Part shown: positions 40,063 to 49,698 of the stretch, piece by piece
How positions within the stretch are numbered: position 1 is the first letter of the stretch
How the letters are laid out: each line of letters starts with the position of its first letter
Source of the DNA: Chloroflexota bacterium
Lineage (GTDB): Bacteria > Chloroflexota > Dormibacteria > Dormibacterales > Dormibacteraceae
DNA length: 64,000 bases
Direction of reading: 5' to 3'
NCBI GenBank assembly: GCA_005883575.1
Contig: VBFH01000025.1
Span: forward strand, 1 to 64,000
Translations under genes and position numbers: made by a program
The notes under the pieces: model-generated
What the model was told of the DNA's origin: nothing
The model's input: the letters and a program-made list of their open reading frames with translations, nothing else
Databases searched by the model: none

Positions 40063-41136
40063 CTACCGGACGTTGATCACCGGGAGCTGGCGGAAGCTCT
40101 GCACCGCCACCCTGGCGGCAAGCGCCGACGCCACCTTGCGGAGGGCCTGAGCGCCGGCAGTGTCGGGGCGCGACACGACGACCGGCGCGCCCGCGTCCGC
40201 CTCCTCACGTATCGATCCCTCGAGGGGAATCGCGCCCAGGTAGGGTACGCCGAGCCGCTGGGCCGAGCGCTCGGCCCTCCCGTGGTCGAAGACGAAGTGC
40301 TCCTTGCCGCAACCGTCGCAGATGAACCAGCTCATGTTCTCGATGAGACCGAGCGGTGGCACGTTCAGCCCGCGAAACATCTGCAGCGCCTTGAGCGCGA
40401 TCTTGAGCGCCGCCTCTTGCGGCGTGCACACGATCGCGACGCCGGTCAGAGGAACCGCCTGGGCCAGGGTCAGCGACGCGTCGCCCGTGCCGGGTGGAAG
40501 GTCGACCACCAGATAGTCGAGCTCACCCCACAGCACATCGCTCAGCATCTGCTCGATCGCCCGCGCCACCAGCGGCCCGCGCCACACCATCGCCTTGTCG
40601 GCCCCAGTCAGCAGTCCGATCGAGATGACCTTCATGCCGAAGGCGTCGAGCGGCACCAGCTTTTGGTCTTGGACTCGCGGCTGCTCGCCAACGCCGAGCA
40701 TGCCGGGCACCGAAGGGCCGTAGATGTCTGCGTCGAGCAGCCCCACGCGCGCCCCCGACATCTGGAGCGAGGCCGCGAGGTTCACGGCGACCGTGGACTT
40801 GCCCACGCCGCCCTTCCCCGAGCCCACCGCGATCACGTGCTTCACACCGGGGATCGCCGCCTCATGCGAGCGGCCATTGAAGGCCGCGCGGACGTTGGCG
40901 GTCATCTTCAGGTCGACGGCCGTTACGCCGGGAAGGTCGGAGACGAGTTGACGCGCGAGGGTCTGGAATCGATCGCGTACAGGACAGGCGGGGGTCGTCA
41001 GCTCGAATGTGAAGCTGACCTGCCCCGCGTCGGTGATCGCGATGTCTTTGATCATGCCGAGGCTCACCACGTCGCGGCCGAGGTCGGGGTCCTTGATCGC
41101 GGACAGCGCGGCGAGGACGTCCTCCCTACTGGGCAC
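40063..41136 (-). CDS. mrp: Mrp/ApbC/NBP35-type iron-sulfur carrier P-loop ATPase
   Basis: 357 residues. N-terminal DUF59/MIP18-like domain (VLAALSAIKDPDLGRDVVSL), then the deviant Walker A SGKGGVGKST near residue 108, DADIYGPSVPGM, VDLPPGTGDASLTL and the C-terminal CDGCG motif that binds a bridging Fe-S cluster. Last gene of the formate dehydrogenase operon; GTG 41136 lies 11 bases inside the NrfD gene. In this setting it probably helps load Fe-S clusters into the dehydrogenase; a housekeeping role is equally possible. Confidence 0.92.
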   Translation of the reverse strand: MPSREDVLAALSAIKDPDLGRDVVSLGMIKDIAITDAGQVSFTFELTTPACPVRDRFQTLARQLVSDLPGVTAVDLKMTANVRAAFNGRSHEAAIPGVKHVIAVGSGKGGVGKSTVAVNLAASLQMSGARVGLLDADIYGPSVPGMLGVGEQPRVQDQKLVPLDAFGMKVISIGLLTGADKAMVWRGPLVARAIEQMLSDVLWGELDYLVVDLPPGTGDASLTLAQAVPLTGVAIVCTPQEAALKIALKALQMFRGLNVPPLGLIENMSWFICDGCGKEHFVFDHGRAERSAQRLGVPYLGAIPLEGSIREEADAGAPVVVSRPDTAGAQALRKVASALAARVAVQSFRQLPVINVR

Positions 41137-42025
41137 TGAAGATCACCGCGGCCCGCATCGCAAGCACCCCCAGCAGCACAAGGAGCGAGACGACCACCGT
41201 ATCCAGGCGCACCCCGGCCACGGTGGCCGACCCGCCCGCCGCCTGCATCCGCGTGTGTCCACGCGCCTCGACCAGGGAACCCGCGATACCCGCCACCGCG
41301 ATCGCCCACAGTGGCAGCCACGGCAGGACTCGAGACAGGACGCCCGCAACTGCGATGGTGATGAAGAAGACGATGATCAGAGCGAGCTCCAAAACGGAGA
41401 AGTAGCCGTCCGCCTGATGCAGCCGGCCCAGGCTGATGCTGGCCTCCGGTCGATTGCGTATGAGCAGCGCGATCAGCGCCGCCGAGCCACTCAGGCCGGA
41501 TGCGAGGAACAGGCCGCCAAGGGCCCAGGTGTCGCTCCAGACGGGCTGGTTGCTCACGCTGAGCAGGACTCCCGTGTAGGAGGCGATGAAAAGGCCAAAG
41601 ACCGAACCGACGATGTTGAACAGGCGGTTGAGGAGCATCGGAACCACGCGCAGCCAGGAATCCAGCGCAGACACTGTCGCGAAGAATCCGAAGACCAGCA
41701 AGGCCCATGCTCCGACCGACATCGGCGACCAGTACTTGAAGTTGAGACCCGTATCGCCCGGTGTGACGTCGACCAGCATGTGCCAGAACTTCCACCAGCT
41801 GGCGCCAAGGTCCGCGGTGAGCAGGAGAGGACAGATCACTGTCGCCGGAAAGGCGACATAGAAGGCAATCCTCGCCGCCGCTTCGTCACGCGGGTCGCCG
41901 GACAGTCGCAGCAGCGTCCCCAAGACATAGGAGCCGCCGGCGATGCCCGCGAAGAAGAAGTAGAAGAGGATGTACCACGTCCACTGCGGCGGGCTGGCGA
42001 AGTGTTCCGCGGCCAGATAGACCAT
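41126..42025 (-). CDS. NrfD-type membrane subunit of formate dehydrogenase
   Basis: 299 residues with eight or nine hydrophobic segments starting with WTWYILFYFFFAGIAGGSYV, the classic NrfD/PsrC opening. No haem-ligating histidine pair typical of FdnI cytochrome b is evident, so electrons would pass to quinone through an NrfD-type anchor. ATG 42025 overlaps the stop of the Fe-S subunit (ATGA). Confidence 0.88.
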   Translation of the reverse strand: MVYLAAEHFASPPQWTWYILFYFFFAGIAGGSYVLGTLLRLSGDPRDEAAARIAFYVAFPATVICPLLLTADLGASWWKFWHMLVDVTPGDTGLNFKYWSPMSVGAWALLVFGFFATVSALDSWLRVVPMLLNRLFNIVGSVFGLFIASYTGVLLSVSNQPVWSDTWALGGLFLASGLSGSAALIALLIRNRPEASISLGRLHQADGYFSVLELALIIVFFITIAVAGVLSRVLPWLPLWAIAVAGIAGSLVEARGHTRMQAAGGSATVAGVRLDTVVVSLLVLLGVLAMRAAVIFSAQ

Positions 42026-42825
42026 CAGCCCGTCACCCTTCGCCGGAACGCGACCAGGCCGGCGACCACCGCGAGAACGCCAGTGACGAGCGCGGCCAGG
42101 TAGCCGCCGGCGTCATTCCGACTCGGCAAGCCCGCGTTGTCGGCATTCGGCAGCCCATAGGTCTCGGGTTTGTCCATGAGCAGGAAGAAAGCGTTGAGCC
42201 CGCCGTACACCTTGTCGTCGCGGCCGTAGAGCTGCGCCTGCTTGACACCCTGGCTGTGCAGCGCGGCCAGCCGTACGTCCGCCGCCTTCTGGAGCTCCGC
42301 CAGCGGCCCGAACTGGATCGACTGGGTCGGGCAGGCTTTCGCGCAAGCAGGCTCGAGTCCACCCTGCAGGCGGTCGTAGCACAGCGTGCACTTGTGAGCG
42401 GTGCCCGTCTGTGAGTTCATGCCGATTACGCCGTACGGACACGCCGCGATGCAGTTGCGGCAGCCGTTGCACACGTCTTGCTGGATGAAGACGGTGTTGA
42501 ACTCGGTGCGGATGATGGCGCCGGTCGGACAGACCTCCATGCAGCTGGCCTGCTTGCAGTGCTTGCAGACGTCCGACATCATCAGCCAGGCGGTGCCGTT
42601 GCCCGTGGTCGCGGATTGATCGGGCACGTGCTCGATGAACTTGACGTGGCGCCAGTTCTGGGCGTCGAGCGTCCCGGTGTTGTCGAAGCTGTCGGCGAGG
42701 AAGCTGGGGCTGTCGCCCTGGAGCTGATTCCACTCCTTGCACGCGACCTCGCATGCCTTGCACCCGATGCACACGCTGGTGTCGGTGAAGAACCCGTACG
42801 ACTCTCCGGCCTGGATGGTCGCCAT
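42025..42825 (-). CDS. Formate dehydrogenase iron-sulfur (beta) subunit
   Basis: 266 residues with four cysteine clusters for [4Fe-4S] centres: CIGCKACEVACKEW, CKHCKQASCMEVCP, CNGCRNCIAACPYG, and CTLCYDR with CAKACP. A C-terminal helix (YLAALVTGVLAVVAGLVAF) anchors it to the membrane. ATG 42825 is chosen since the frame upstream lacks family sequence. It transfers electrons from the Sec-containing catalytic subunit to the NrfD subunit. It lies five bases after the fdhE stop. Confidence 0.93.
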   Translation of the reverse strand: MATIQAGESYGFFTDTSVCIGCKACEVACKEWNQLQGDSPSFLADSFDNTGTLDAQNWRHVKFIEHVPDQSATTGNGTAWLMMSDVCKHCKQASCMEVCPTGAIIRTEFNTVFIQQDVCNGCRNCIAACPYGVIGMNSQTGTAHKCTLCYDRLQGGLEPACAKACPTQSIQFGPLAELQKAADVRLAALHSQGVKQAQLYGRDDKVYGGLNAFFLLMDKPETYGLPNADNAGLPSRNDAGGYLAALVTGVLAVVAGLVAFRRRVTG

Positions 42826-42830
42826 GCGGA

Positions 42831-43700
42831 CTAAAACCCCATGAGGTTGGTGGTGATCTTCGAATATCCCTGCTCGCGGGCGTAGAGGTCGAGCGGGATC
42901 GCGGCCATCTCGTCCACGATCGGCACGGCGCCGCGATCGGCCGCCAGGTCGACGCTGAGCAGGTAGCGGCGGCAGGAATCGCAAGCTTCGATCCTCATGT
43001 GCGGGAACACCGCGGCTTGCCGCGCCGCGACCGCGCCGCCGGGCAGGCCGCGCACGATGCTGCCGCGCTCGCCGGATGTGGTGCCGTGCTCGCTGAAGAC
43101 GTTGAGCTTCGCGCTCGCATCCTCACCGCAGCCGGCGCACGTCAATCGGGCGTAGCCCCACGTCGTGCCGCATCGCGCGCACAGCAGGTATCGGGCGCCG
43201 GTCGCGAGCTCGTCCGCCGCAGCCGCAAAGTAGCTCAGCTGCGGCAGTCCACCGCATGCGGGGCAGTGACGTGCGTCGCGCGGGCCGTCGCACTCGGCCT
43301 TGGCGCTCACGTCCAGCGCTTCGAGCACAGGCCCCAGGGACGCACGCGCGAGGTAGCGATCGACCGCCGGCTGCCCTTCGCCTTGCATCCAGCGCCGGAC
43401 GATGTCGTGCCCCTCCTGCGACTCGATGCGCTGGATCACCTCCGCGCGCAGGCGGTCGGGGCCGACAGCAACAGTGACGTCGACGACGCTCGGGAGCACG
43501 AGCTCCGCGACATAGGCCGCGACGCTCCGGGGCGGCGGCGCGGACACGGTGGCGTCAAGAAACGCTCTCTCCTGGACCGCGAGAAGCGCGCCGTAGAAAT
43601 CGAGCAGCTGGCGGGCGAAGCCCCGCCGGGCGCGCAGCTCAGCCACGCGACGCCGGCGCTCCGTCCACAGCTCGCTGCCGGCGACCGCGACCGCCATCAC
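42831..43700 (-). CDS. fdhE: FdhE-like formate dehydrogenase accessory protein
   Basis: About 289 residues. The second half carries four CxxC pairs of rubredoxin-like type: CPACGG, CARCGTTWGYARL, CAGCGED and CDSCRRYL, as in FdhE, which assists maturation of respiratory formate dehydrogenases. GTG 43700 overlaps the catalytic-subunit stop (GTGA); ATG 43697 follows immediately. Placement between the alpha and beta subunit genes is unusual compared with enterobacteria, where fdhE follows the structural genes. Confidence 0.88.
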   Translation of the reverse strand: MMAVAVAGSELWTERRRRVAELRARRGFARQLLDFYGALLAVQERAFLDATVSAPPPRSVAAYVAELVLPSVVDVTVAVGPDRLRAEVIQRIESQEGHDIVRRWMQGEGQPAVDRYLARASLGPVLEALDVSAKAECDGPRDARHCPACGGLPQLSYFAAAADELATGARYLLCARCGTTWGYARLTCAGCGEDASAKLNVFSEHGTTSGERGSIVRGLPGGAVAARQAAVFPHMRIEACDSCRRYLLSVDLAADRGAVPIVDEMAAIPLDLYAREQGYSKITTNLMGF

Positions 43701-46700
43701 ATCTTCTCCAGGTTGACGAGGAAGGCCTTGAACTCAGGCGTCCGCGCGTTCGCGTCGCCGACGAACGGGGTGAGCGCGTTCGCCAGCCAGTAGCGGCCGC
43801 GGCTTGAGTCGCTGTCCGCCGACAGGCCGACGTAGCCCCAGTGGATCGGGATCCCGATCTGATAAACCTTCTGGCCCGCGACGGTCATCGCGCCGAGGCG
43901 CTTGGTGACGAGAGCCAGGACCTCGACCTTGCCTCGCTTTGAGGAGACGCGAACCTGGTCTCCGCTCTTGATCCCCTTTTCGCTTGCCAGCTCGTAAGGG
44001 ATCTCGACGAAGGGCTTTGGCTGCAGCTGCACCAGGTGCGGCACGTGCTGGGTGACGTAGTGCTCGTGCTCGGTCAGCCGGTAGCTCGTCGCGATGTACG
44101 GGAAATCGGTCGCGGTGCCGAAACGGTCGGGCCGGCCGGCTGCTTTGTCGTAGAGAAACACGACCGGCGACGCCGAGTTGCCGGGGTGCAGCGGGTTGGC
44201 CACCGGCGACTCCACAGGTTCGTAGTGCTCGGGGAAAGGCCCGTCGAGCATGCTGTTGCTGAAGAGGCGGCCCACGCCCTCGCCGTTCATGATGAAAGGC
44301 AGCCAGGCGGCCGGGTCGTGCGGGTTCATCGTCGGCGGATAGTCAGGGACGTCGCCGACCCATTTGCTTCCGTTCCATGTGATGCCTGGCCGTGTTGGAT
44401 CCCACGCCTTGCCGTCCAGGTCCGCCGAGGCGCGGTTGTACATCACGCGTCGGTTCAGCGGCCAGCTCCACGACCAGTTGGGGTAGAAGCCCATGCCGGT
44501 CGGGTCGTTCGTCTTCGTATCCTGCACTCCCTGGCGGCGCTTCATCAGGTTGCCCGAGTCGAGATAGCTGCCGGTGTAGATCCAGTCGCCCGTGGTCGTG
44601 GTGCCGTCGTCCCTGAGAAGGGCGAAAGACGTCATCTGCTTGCCCGTGGTGAGGTCTTTGCCGTTGATCTCCTTGGCGATCTCGTCGAGCTCCGGCTTGA
44701 GCGGGTCTTTGTAGTCGACGGTCAGGTTCAGGATCGGGTCGGGGAACTTTCCGCCCTGCGACTGGTACAGCTTCTTCACCCGCTGGAAGATGTCGGCCAG
44801 GATCCAGTGATCGTGTCGCGCCTGGCCCTGCGGCGGGAGAACCTGGTCTTTCCACTGCGACCAGCGCCCGCTGTTCACGAACGAACCGTCTTTCTCGATC
44901 CAGTGCGTCGTCGGGACCATGAAGACCTCGGTCTTGACCTGGCTCGCATCCACGCCGGGCGCGTGCCAGAACTCGGAGCTGGTCGTCGGCAGCGCGTCCA
45001 TGACGACGAGCCACTTGAGATTGCCGAGCGCCTGGCGTACCTGGTTGCTGTCCGGGCCGATGCTCGCCGCGGTCATGCCAGACAGGATCAGGCCCTCCAT
45101 CTTGCCCTTCAGTGCCTGGTCGTAGATCGTCATCCACGACGCGTTGCCTGCGGGCTTGGGCACGAAGCTGAACGCGAACTCGTTTTCCTTCTTCGCGGCG
45201 TCGCCGAACCACGCCTTGAGGGTGCTGACCATGAACTTGCTGTAGTTGGTGCCGAAAAAGTTCCACGAGTTCTTGTCCGACTTCTTCGGCGCGCTCCCCG
45301 CGACGTAGTCGGCGATCGTCTTCTGTCCAGGCGCCGGGATCTTCAGGTAGCCGGGCAGGATCTCCCACGAGATCGCGTGATCGGTGTTGCCCTGGATGTT
45401 GGCGTGGCCTCGCTCCGCGTTCATACCCCCACCCGGGCGGCCCATGTTGCCCAGCAGCAGCTGCAGCACGGCGCCGGAGCGAATCAGCTGTCCGCCGGTC
45501 GTGTGATGGGTCAATCCGACGGCGTAAACGATGGTCATCACCTTGTCGGGCTTGCCCATCTGGCCGACCAGATCGGCGACCTTCATGAAGTCGGCCACCG
45601 GGATCCCGGTGATGCTCGAAACCATGTCGGGCGTGTAGCGCGAGTAATGCGTCTTCATCAGCTGAAAGACGGAGCGGGGATTCTGCAGAGTCTTGTCTCG
45701 CATCGCGAAGCCCGTGGAATCTGTCTCGTAGCTCCAGCTCGCAATGTCATAGGTCCGCTTGGTCGCGTCGTATCCGGAGAACAGCCCGTCCTTGAAGGAG
45801 AAACCTTCCTTGACGATGAACGACGCATTCGTGTAGTTGCGCACGTACTCGTCGTGGAAGAGGCTGTTCTGGAGCACGTGGTTGATGAGGCCGCCGAAGT
45901 AGGCGACGTCGCTGCCCGTCCGGATGCGCAGGTACATGTCGGCGACCGCGGACGTGCGGGTGAAGCGCGGGTCGGCGTGGATCATCTTGGCGCCGCGGTC
46001 GAGCTTGGCCCGCATGAACCACTGGAACCCCACCGGGTGCGCCTCCGCCGGGTTGGCGCCGTTGATCAGGATGAGGTCAGAGTTCTTGATGTCCCGCCAG
46101 TGGTTGGTCATCGCTCCCCTTCCGAACGTGGCGGCCAAACTGACCACCGTGGGGCCGTGTCAAACCCTGGCCTGCTGCTCGAGGTGTACCAGTCCCAGGC
46201 CCCGCATCAGCTTGGTGGCGAAGTAGCCCTCCTCGGAGCTGAACGCGGCGCCTCCCGCGAAGGCGATGCCTTCGGTGCGGTTGACAGTGTTGCCGTTGCC
46301 ATCCGTCGCGACGAAAGTCGCGTCCCGTGACGATTTGATGTTCTGCGCGATCTTGTCGAGCATCTGGTCCCAGGAGATCTTCTGCCAGCCTGTGGCGCCG
46401 GCCGGCCGGTAGAGCGGAGACTCGATGCGCCTGGGTGAGACGGCGAGCTGCATCGCGGTGGCGCCCTTCGGGCACAGGCGCCCTTCGTTGACCGGGCTGT
46501 CGGGATCGCCCTCGATCTGCAGGAGCTCCCAGTTGCCATCGCTCTTCAGGCGCGTGTACGCGACGAGCGAGCAGCCGACCGCGCAGTACGGACAGATGGA
46601 GTGCAGCTCCCTGGCGCCGGCGATGCGCAGGCTCTGCTTGACCTTCGTGGATTCGGCCACCGCGACGTCGAAGCCTAGACCCGACGCCGCAAGTGCGCCG

Positions 46701-46750
46701 GCTCCGGCAACACCCGTCTTGAGAAAGGTCCGACGTGTGACAGTCGGCAA
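43697..46750 (-). CDS. fdoG/fdnG-like: Selenocysteine-containing formate dehydrogenase, catalytic (alpha) subunit
   Basis: One 1017-residue gene if TGA 46162-46160 is read as selenocysteine at codon 197. The context LEQQARV-Sec-HGPTVV…FGRGAMTNHW is the signature of FdnG/FdoG active sites. The N-terminus has a twin-arginine signal (TRRTFLKTG…), then CPYCAVGC…CPKG for a [4Fe-4S] cluster. Downstream are molybdopterin domains (LILINGANPAEAHPVGF, MRAKLDRGAKMIHADPRFTR, GGGMNAERGHANIQG) and the C-terminal HYVTQHVPHLVQLQPKPFVE. Exported folded by Tat, it oxidises formate outside the membrane. Sec machinery genes are not in this window. Confidence 0.95.
46130..46148 (-). promoter_or_regulatory. SECIS hairpin of the formate dehydrogenase gene
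   Basis: On the minus strand GGTGGTC (46148-46142), loop AGTTT, GGCCGCC (46136-46130) pair over seven positions including two G-U pairs. The stem begins 11 bases and the loop 18 bases after the TGA, matching the position expected for SelB recognition. Confidence 0.72.
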
Positions 46751-46799
46751 GACGTACCCGAAAACGACGCTAGCCCAACCGGTGGCTTACGTCAAGTAA

Positions 46800-47225
46800 T
46801 CAACCGGTCGACATCAGGAGGTCGCTGCGTTCGTCGGACTCGGGGTTGCGAAGGAGATCGATCAGGCGGGGGTCCCACGGGACGATGATGCCGGTCGCGC
46901 CTGCGGTCTCGTAGTCGCGCAGCAAGGCGGTCCAAGAGTCTCGGTCGACAGGCATGGGGACCTCCGCCCAGCTCTCGCCCTCGGGTTCGCCGACCACCAT
47001 CCGCCCCCGACCGAGCTTGCGAAGGCCTGCCGGTTCGGGTTCTCCGACCCGCAGGCGAATCCGCTCGGTCACGGCCGCGATCGCGCCCAGGAGCACCCAC
47101 TGCTCCGGGGAATCCCCGGCGAGCCCGATCATCTCTGCGCCCGCGGCCTCCAGCGCCCGGACGTTGGCCAGAAAGTCGCCGGCGTCCTCGACGGTCGCCG
47201 GCATCACGACCCCGACTTTGATCAC
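46800..47225 (-). CDS. Short luciferase-like/TIM-barrel-related protein
   Basis: 141 residues from GTG 47225. The start VIKVGVVMPATVEDAGDFLA, then LEAAGAEMIGLAGDSPEQW and AAVTERIRLRV, resemble the first strands of luciferase-like flavin monooxygenases, but the protein is less than half their usual length (about 300) and ends ALLRDYETAGATGIIVPWDP. It may be an internally deleted relative or a distinct small family. It lies ten bases after the transaldolase stop and 50 bases before the formate dehydrogenase start. Confidence 0.45.
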   Translation of the reverse strand: MIKVGVVMPATVEDAGDFLANVRALEAAGAEMIGLAGDSPEQWVLLGAIAAVTERIRLRVGEPEPAGLRKLGRGRMVVGEPEGESWAEVPMPVDRDSWTALLRDYETAGATGIIVPWDPRLIDLLRNPESDERSDLLMSTG

Positions 47226-47235
47226 TAGGTCAAAT

Positions 47236-48336
47236 TTACCGCGGCGCCACCTTGACCTTGGGAAGGTTCTGGATCGACTCCCGGAACGACTTTGCGAACC
47301 CGGCGACGCCCTCGTCTTCCAGCTCCTGGGTGATCGCTGCCAGGTCGACGCCATGCACCGGCAGCTGGTCCAGCACCCGGCGCGCGCCGTCGAGGTCCTT
47401 CTGCAGGGTCAGCTCGGCGCGGCCGTGGTCGGCGAACGCCTGGAAGGTCGCCAGTGGCATCGTGTTGACCGTCGCCGGTCCGATGAGCTCCTCGACATAC
47501 ATCACATCGCGATAGCGCGGGTTCTTGGTCGACGTGCTGGCCCAAAGGCAGCGCTGCACCGAAGCTCCGGCTTCCCGGAGGCGATCCCAGCGCCGGCCCG
47601 AGTGCAGTTGCGAGAACATCTCGTAGGCGAGCTTCGAGTTGGCGATGGCGGCGTGGCCGAGCAACGTGTCGGCGCCCGCCTTGCCCTCGAGCTGCTGGTC
47701 GACTTTGGTGTCGACGCGGCTCACAAAAAAGCTGGCCACGCTGTGAACCTGGTTCAGGTCACTGCCTCGGTCACGCAGCTGCTCGAGGCCGGTGAGAAAC
47801 GCTTCGACGACCTTGACGTAGCGCTCGACCGCGAAGATGAGCGTGACGTTGATGTTCGCGCCCTCGCCGATCATCGTTTGGATCGCGGGCAGGCCGGCGG
47901 GTGTGGCCGGAATCTTCACCATCACGTTAGGTTTCGCGCATCGGCGGTGCAGGTCCCGTGCCGCCGCGATGGTGTGCTCGGTGTCGCCGGCGATCTCTGG
48001 TGACACCTCGATGCTGACAAACCCGTCACCGCCGTGTTCCCGGTCGAACACCGGACGCAAGACGTCCGCCGCAGCCCGCACGTCTTCGATCAGCAGGTCC
48101 CACACGATCGATTCCGGGTCCTGTCCGCGATCCAGGCGCTTGATGACGTCGTCCGCATACGCGTCTGAGGTTTCGAGCGCTTTGGCGAAGATCGTGGGGT
48201 TGGCGGTCACGCCGCCCACTCCCGCGTCGCGGTAGCGCGCGAGCTCGCCCGACTGGATCATGCCGCGGTCGAGCTGGTCGAGCCAGACGCTCTGACCCAG
48301 GCGCCTGAGCTCGGCGACCGAATTGGTCTTGTTCAT
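47236..48336 (-). CDS. tal: Transaldolase
   Basis: 366 residues, the length and pattern of actinobacterial-type Tal: SVWLDQLDRGMIQSGEL, GGVTANPTIFAKAL, FVSIEVSPEIAGDT, the Schiff-base Lys in NVMVKIPATPAGL (about 140), INVTLIFA, FFVSRVDTKVDQQL and LWASTSTKNPRYRD. Acts in the non-oxidative pentose phosphate pathway. ATG 48336 has a GGGGGG six bases upstream. Much more conventional than the family member at 14605. Confidence 0.95.
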   Translation of the reverse strand: MNKTNSVAELRRLGQSVWLDQLDRGMIQSGELARYRDAGVGGVTANPTIFAKALETSDAYADDVIKRLDRGQDPESIVWDLLIEDVRAAADVLRPVFDREHGGDGFVSIEVSPEIAGDTEHTIAAARDLHRRCAKPNVMVKIPATPAGLPAIQTMIGEGANINVTLIFAVERYVKVVEAFLTGLEQLRDRGSDLNQVHSVASFFVSRVDTKVDQQLEGKAGADTLLGHAAIANSKLAYEMFSQLHSGRRWDRLREAGASVQRCLWASTSTKNPRYRDVMYVEELIGPATVNTMPLATFQAFADHGRAELTLQKDLDGARRVLDQLPVHGVDLAAITQELEDEGVAGFAKSFRESIQNLPKVKVAPR

Positions 48337-48398
48337 GTCTTACCCCCCAACCAATTGAAACGCCATGGCGCGCGACTTTACTCCGCATACTCGGCTCC

Positions 48399-48806
48399 AT
48401 GAGTGACCAGGAAGCCACCCGGACGATCCAGGCCGTGATGCCGCTGGCCGCGACGCTCGGCATTCGGGCCGAGGTCTATTCCCCTGACGAGGTCGCGCTC
48501 TCGATGGATTGGTCTCCTTCCCTCTGCACGGCGAATGGGATCCTTCACGGCGGGGTGATCATGGCGCTGGCCGACTCCGCCGGCGCCGCGTGCGCGATGC
48601 TGAACCTTCCTGAAGGCGCGTCCGGCACGGCGACGATCGAATCAAAGACGAACTTCGTGGGTGCCGTCAGCAAGGGCACGGTCTCGGCCACATCGACGCC
48701 TCTGCACCGCGGAGGCACGACCATCGTCGTCGAGACGGTCGTGCACGCCGAGGCCGGCAAGCTGGTCGCCAAGGTGACGCAAACCCAGCTGGTGCTGAGG
48801 CGCTGA
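48399..48806 (+). CDS. PaaI-type hotdog-fold thioesterase
   Basis: 135 residues with the hotdog core: NGILHGGVIMALADSAGAAC, TIESKTNFVGAVSKGTVSAT and VVETVVHAEAGKLVAKVTQTQ. HGG and the following Asp are the usual catalytic region of PaaI/YdiI-like acyl-CoA thioesterases. Divergent from tal by 62 bases. Acyl-CoA substrate unknown. Confidence 0.87.
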   Translation: MSDQEATRTIQAVMPLAATLGIRAEVYSPDEVALSMDWSPSLCTANGILHGGVIMALADSAGAACAMLNLPEGASGTATIESKTNFVGAVSKGTVSATSTPLHRGGTTIVVETVVHAEAGKLVAKVTQTQLVLRR

Positions 48807-48824
48807 CTCCGGCGCGGGTCTCGC

Positions 48825-49595
48825 TTAGCGCTTCACCGCCGCCGCAACCTTCTCCCGCAGCTCGCGCTTCAGCTCGGAGGAATCGAGCGACGCGCTCAGG
48901 TGCCCTGCGAGCACCTTCTTCAGTCGCTCGGGAAGCATTCGCTCGAACGTCGAGCGCGCCTCGTCCGGCCCAGCCACATAGAGCTGCATGTAGGCGCCAG
49001 ACGACATCTCGCGTTCCACGGTCTTGACCGCCGCCTCGAGGTTGGCCTTGGCTTTGTTCTCGGCCTTGCGCTGGTTGCTCGGCGCTGAGGTTCCGCCGGC
49101 GCGCGAGTGTCTGACCTGCGTGCCGTTGACCTGCTCCAGAGGAACAATCTCGTCGAGGATCGCGCCGAACGTCTTCGCGTGCTCCTTGTCCACCACCGCC
49201 ACCAGCGCGGGCGGGTAATGCTCGAGTTGGCGAAGTATCGGCGCGAGAAGGAGCTCGCCGACCTCGAGCCTCTCATCGACCTCGTCGCGCAGCTTGATCA
49301 GCTCGAGCACACGGTGCGGCTCATCCGCGAAGCCCGCGAAAGCGGGGCACGCGGCGGGCCTTACGACCGCAATGTGGTGCCGCAGCCGTCGCATCTCGTA
49401 CTCCATCAGCTCGTGGTCCTTCGCGGTCACGCGGTGTTGGTACCGATGGAGGAGATCCCGAAATTCGATGTCGTAGAAGCGCGCGTCATAGCCCTCCGAG
49501 CGCGCTGGGAGATATATGGACAATGCGCGGTTCGATGCCCTGCGCAGGCGCGGCGCGAGCACGAACAGGGCCAGCAGCGGGCTGTAGTTAGTCAT
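48825..49595 (-). CDS. Bacterial archaeo-eukaryotic release factor-like (baeRF) protein
   Basis: About 256 residues from ATG 49595. PPALVAVVDKEHAKTFGAIL, followed by EIVPLEQVNG and the basic helix QRKAENKAKANLEAAVKTVE, then YMQLYVAGPDEARSTFERML, correspond to the two C-terminal eRF1/Vms1-like domains of the bacterial family linked with ribosomal stress. The N-terminal part (NRALSIYLPARSEGYDARFY) is the usual first domain. No GGQ-type tripeptide is seen. It follows the thioesterase convergently by 18 bases. Confidence 0.7.
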   Translation of the reverse strand: MTNYSPLLALFVLAPRLRRASNRALSIYLPARSEGYDARFYDIEFRDLLHRYQHRVTAKDHELMEYEMRRLRHHIAVVRPAACPAFAGFADEPHRVLELIKLRDEVDERLEVGELLLAPILRQLEHYPPALVAVVDKEHAKTFGAILDEIVPLEQVNGTQVRHSRAGGTSAPSNQRKAENKAKANLEAAVKTVEREMSSGAYMQLYVAGPDEARSTFERMLPERLKKVLAGHLSASLDSSELKRELREKVAAAVKR

Positions 49596-49698
49596 TTCAC
49601 AATCTTGAACGCTTGGCAGGCGCGGTCGGGGGGCCGGCGACTCAGGCCCTCGCCGTAAATGCTCACGAACCCCCTCGCCGGTAGAGTGGCAAGCGAGG

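Noticed and set aside
46147-46162. Frameshift or true split of the formate dehydrogenase gene
   Set aside because: Frame is continuous across the TGA and the flanking residues match the known Sec site with a hairpin in place.
44036-46330. Long open frame antisense to the formate dehydrogenase gene
   Set aside because: Arg/Val/His-rich shadow of a GC-rich gene with no family motif; the opposite strand carries unmistakable FDH sequence.
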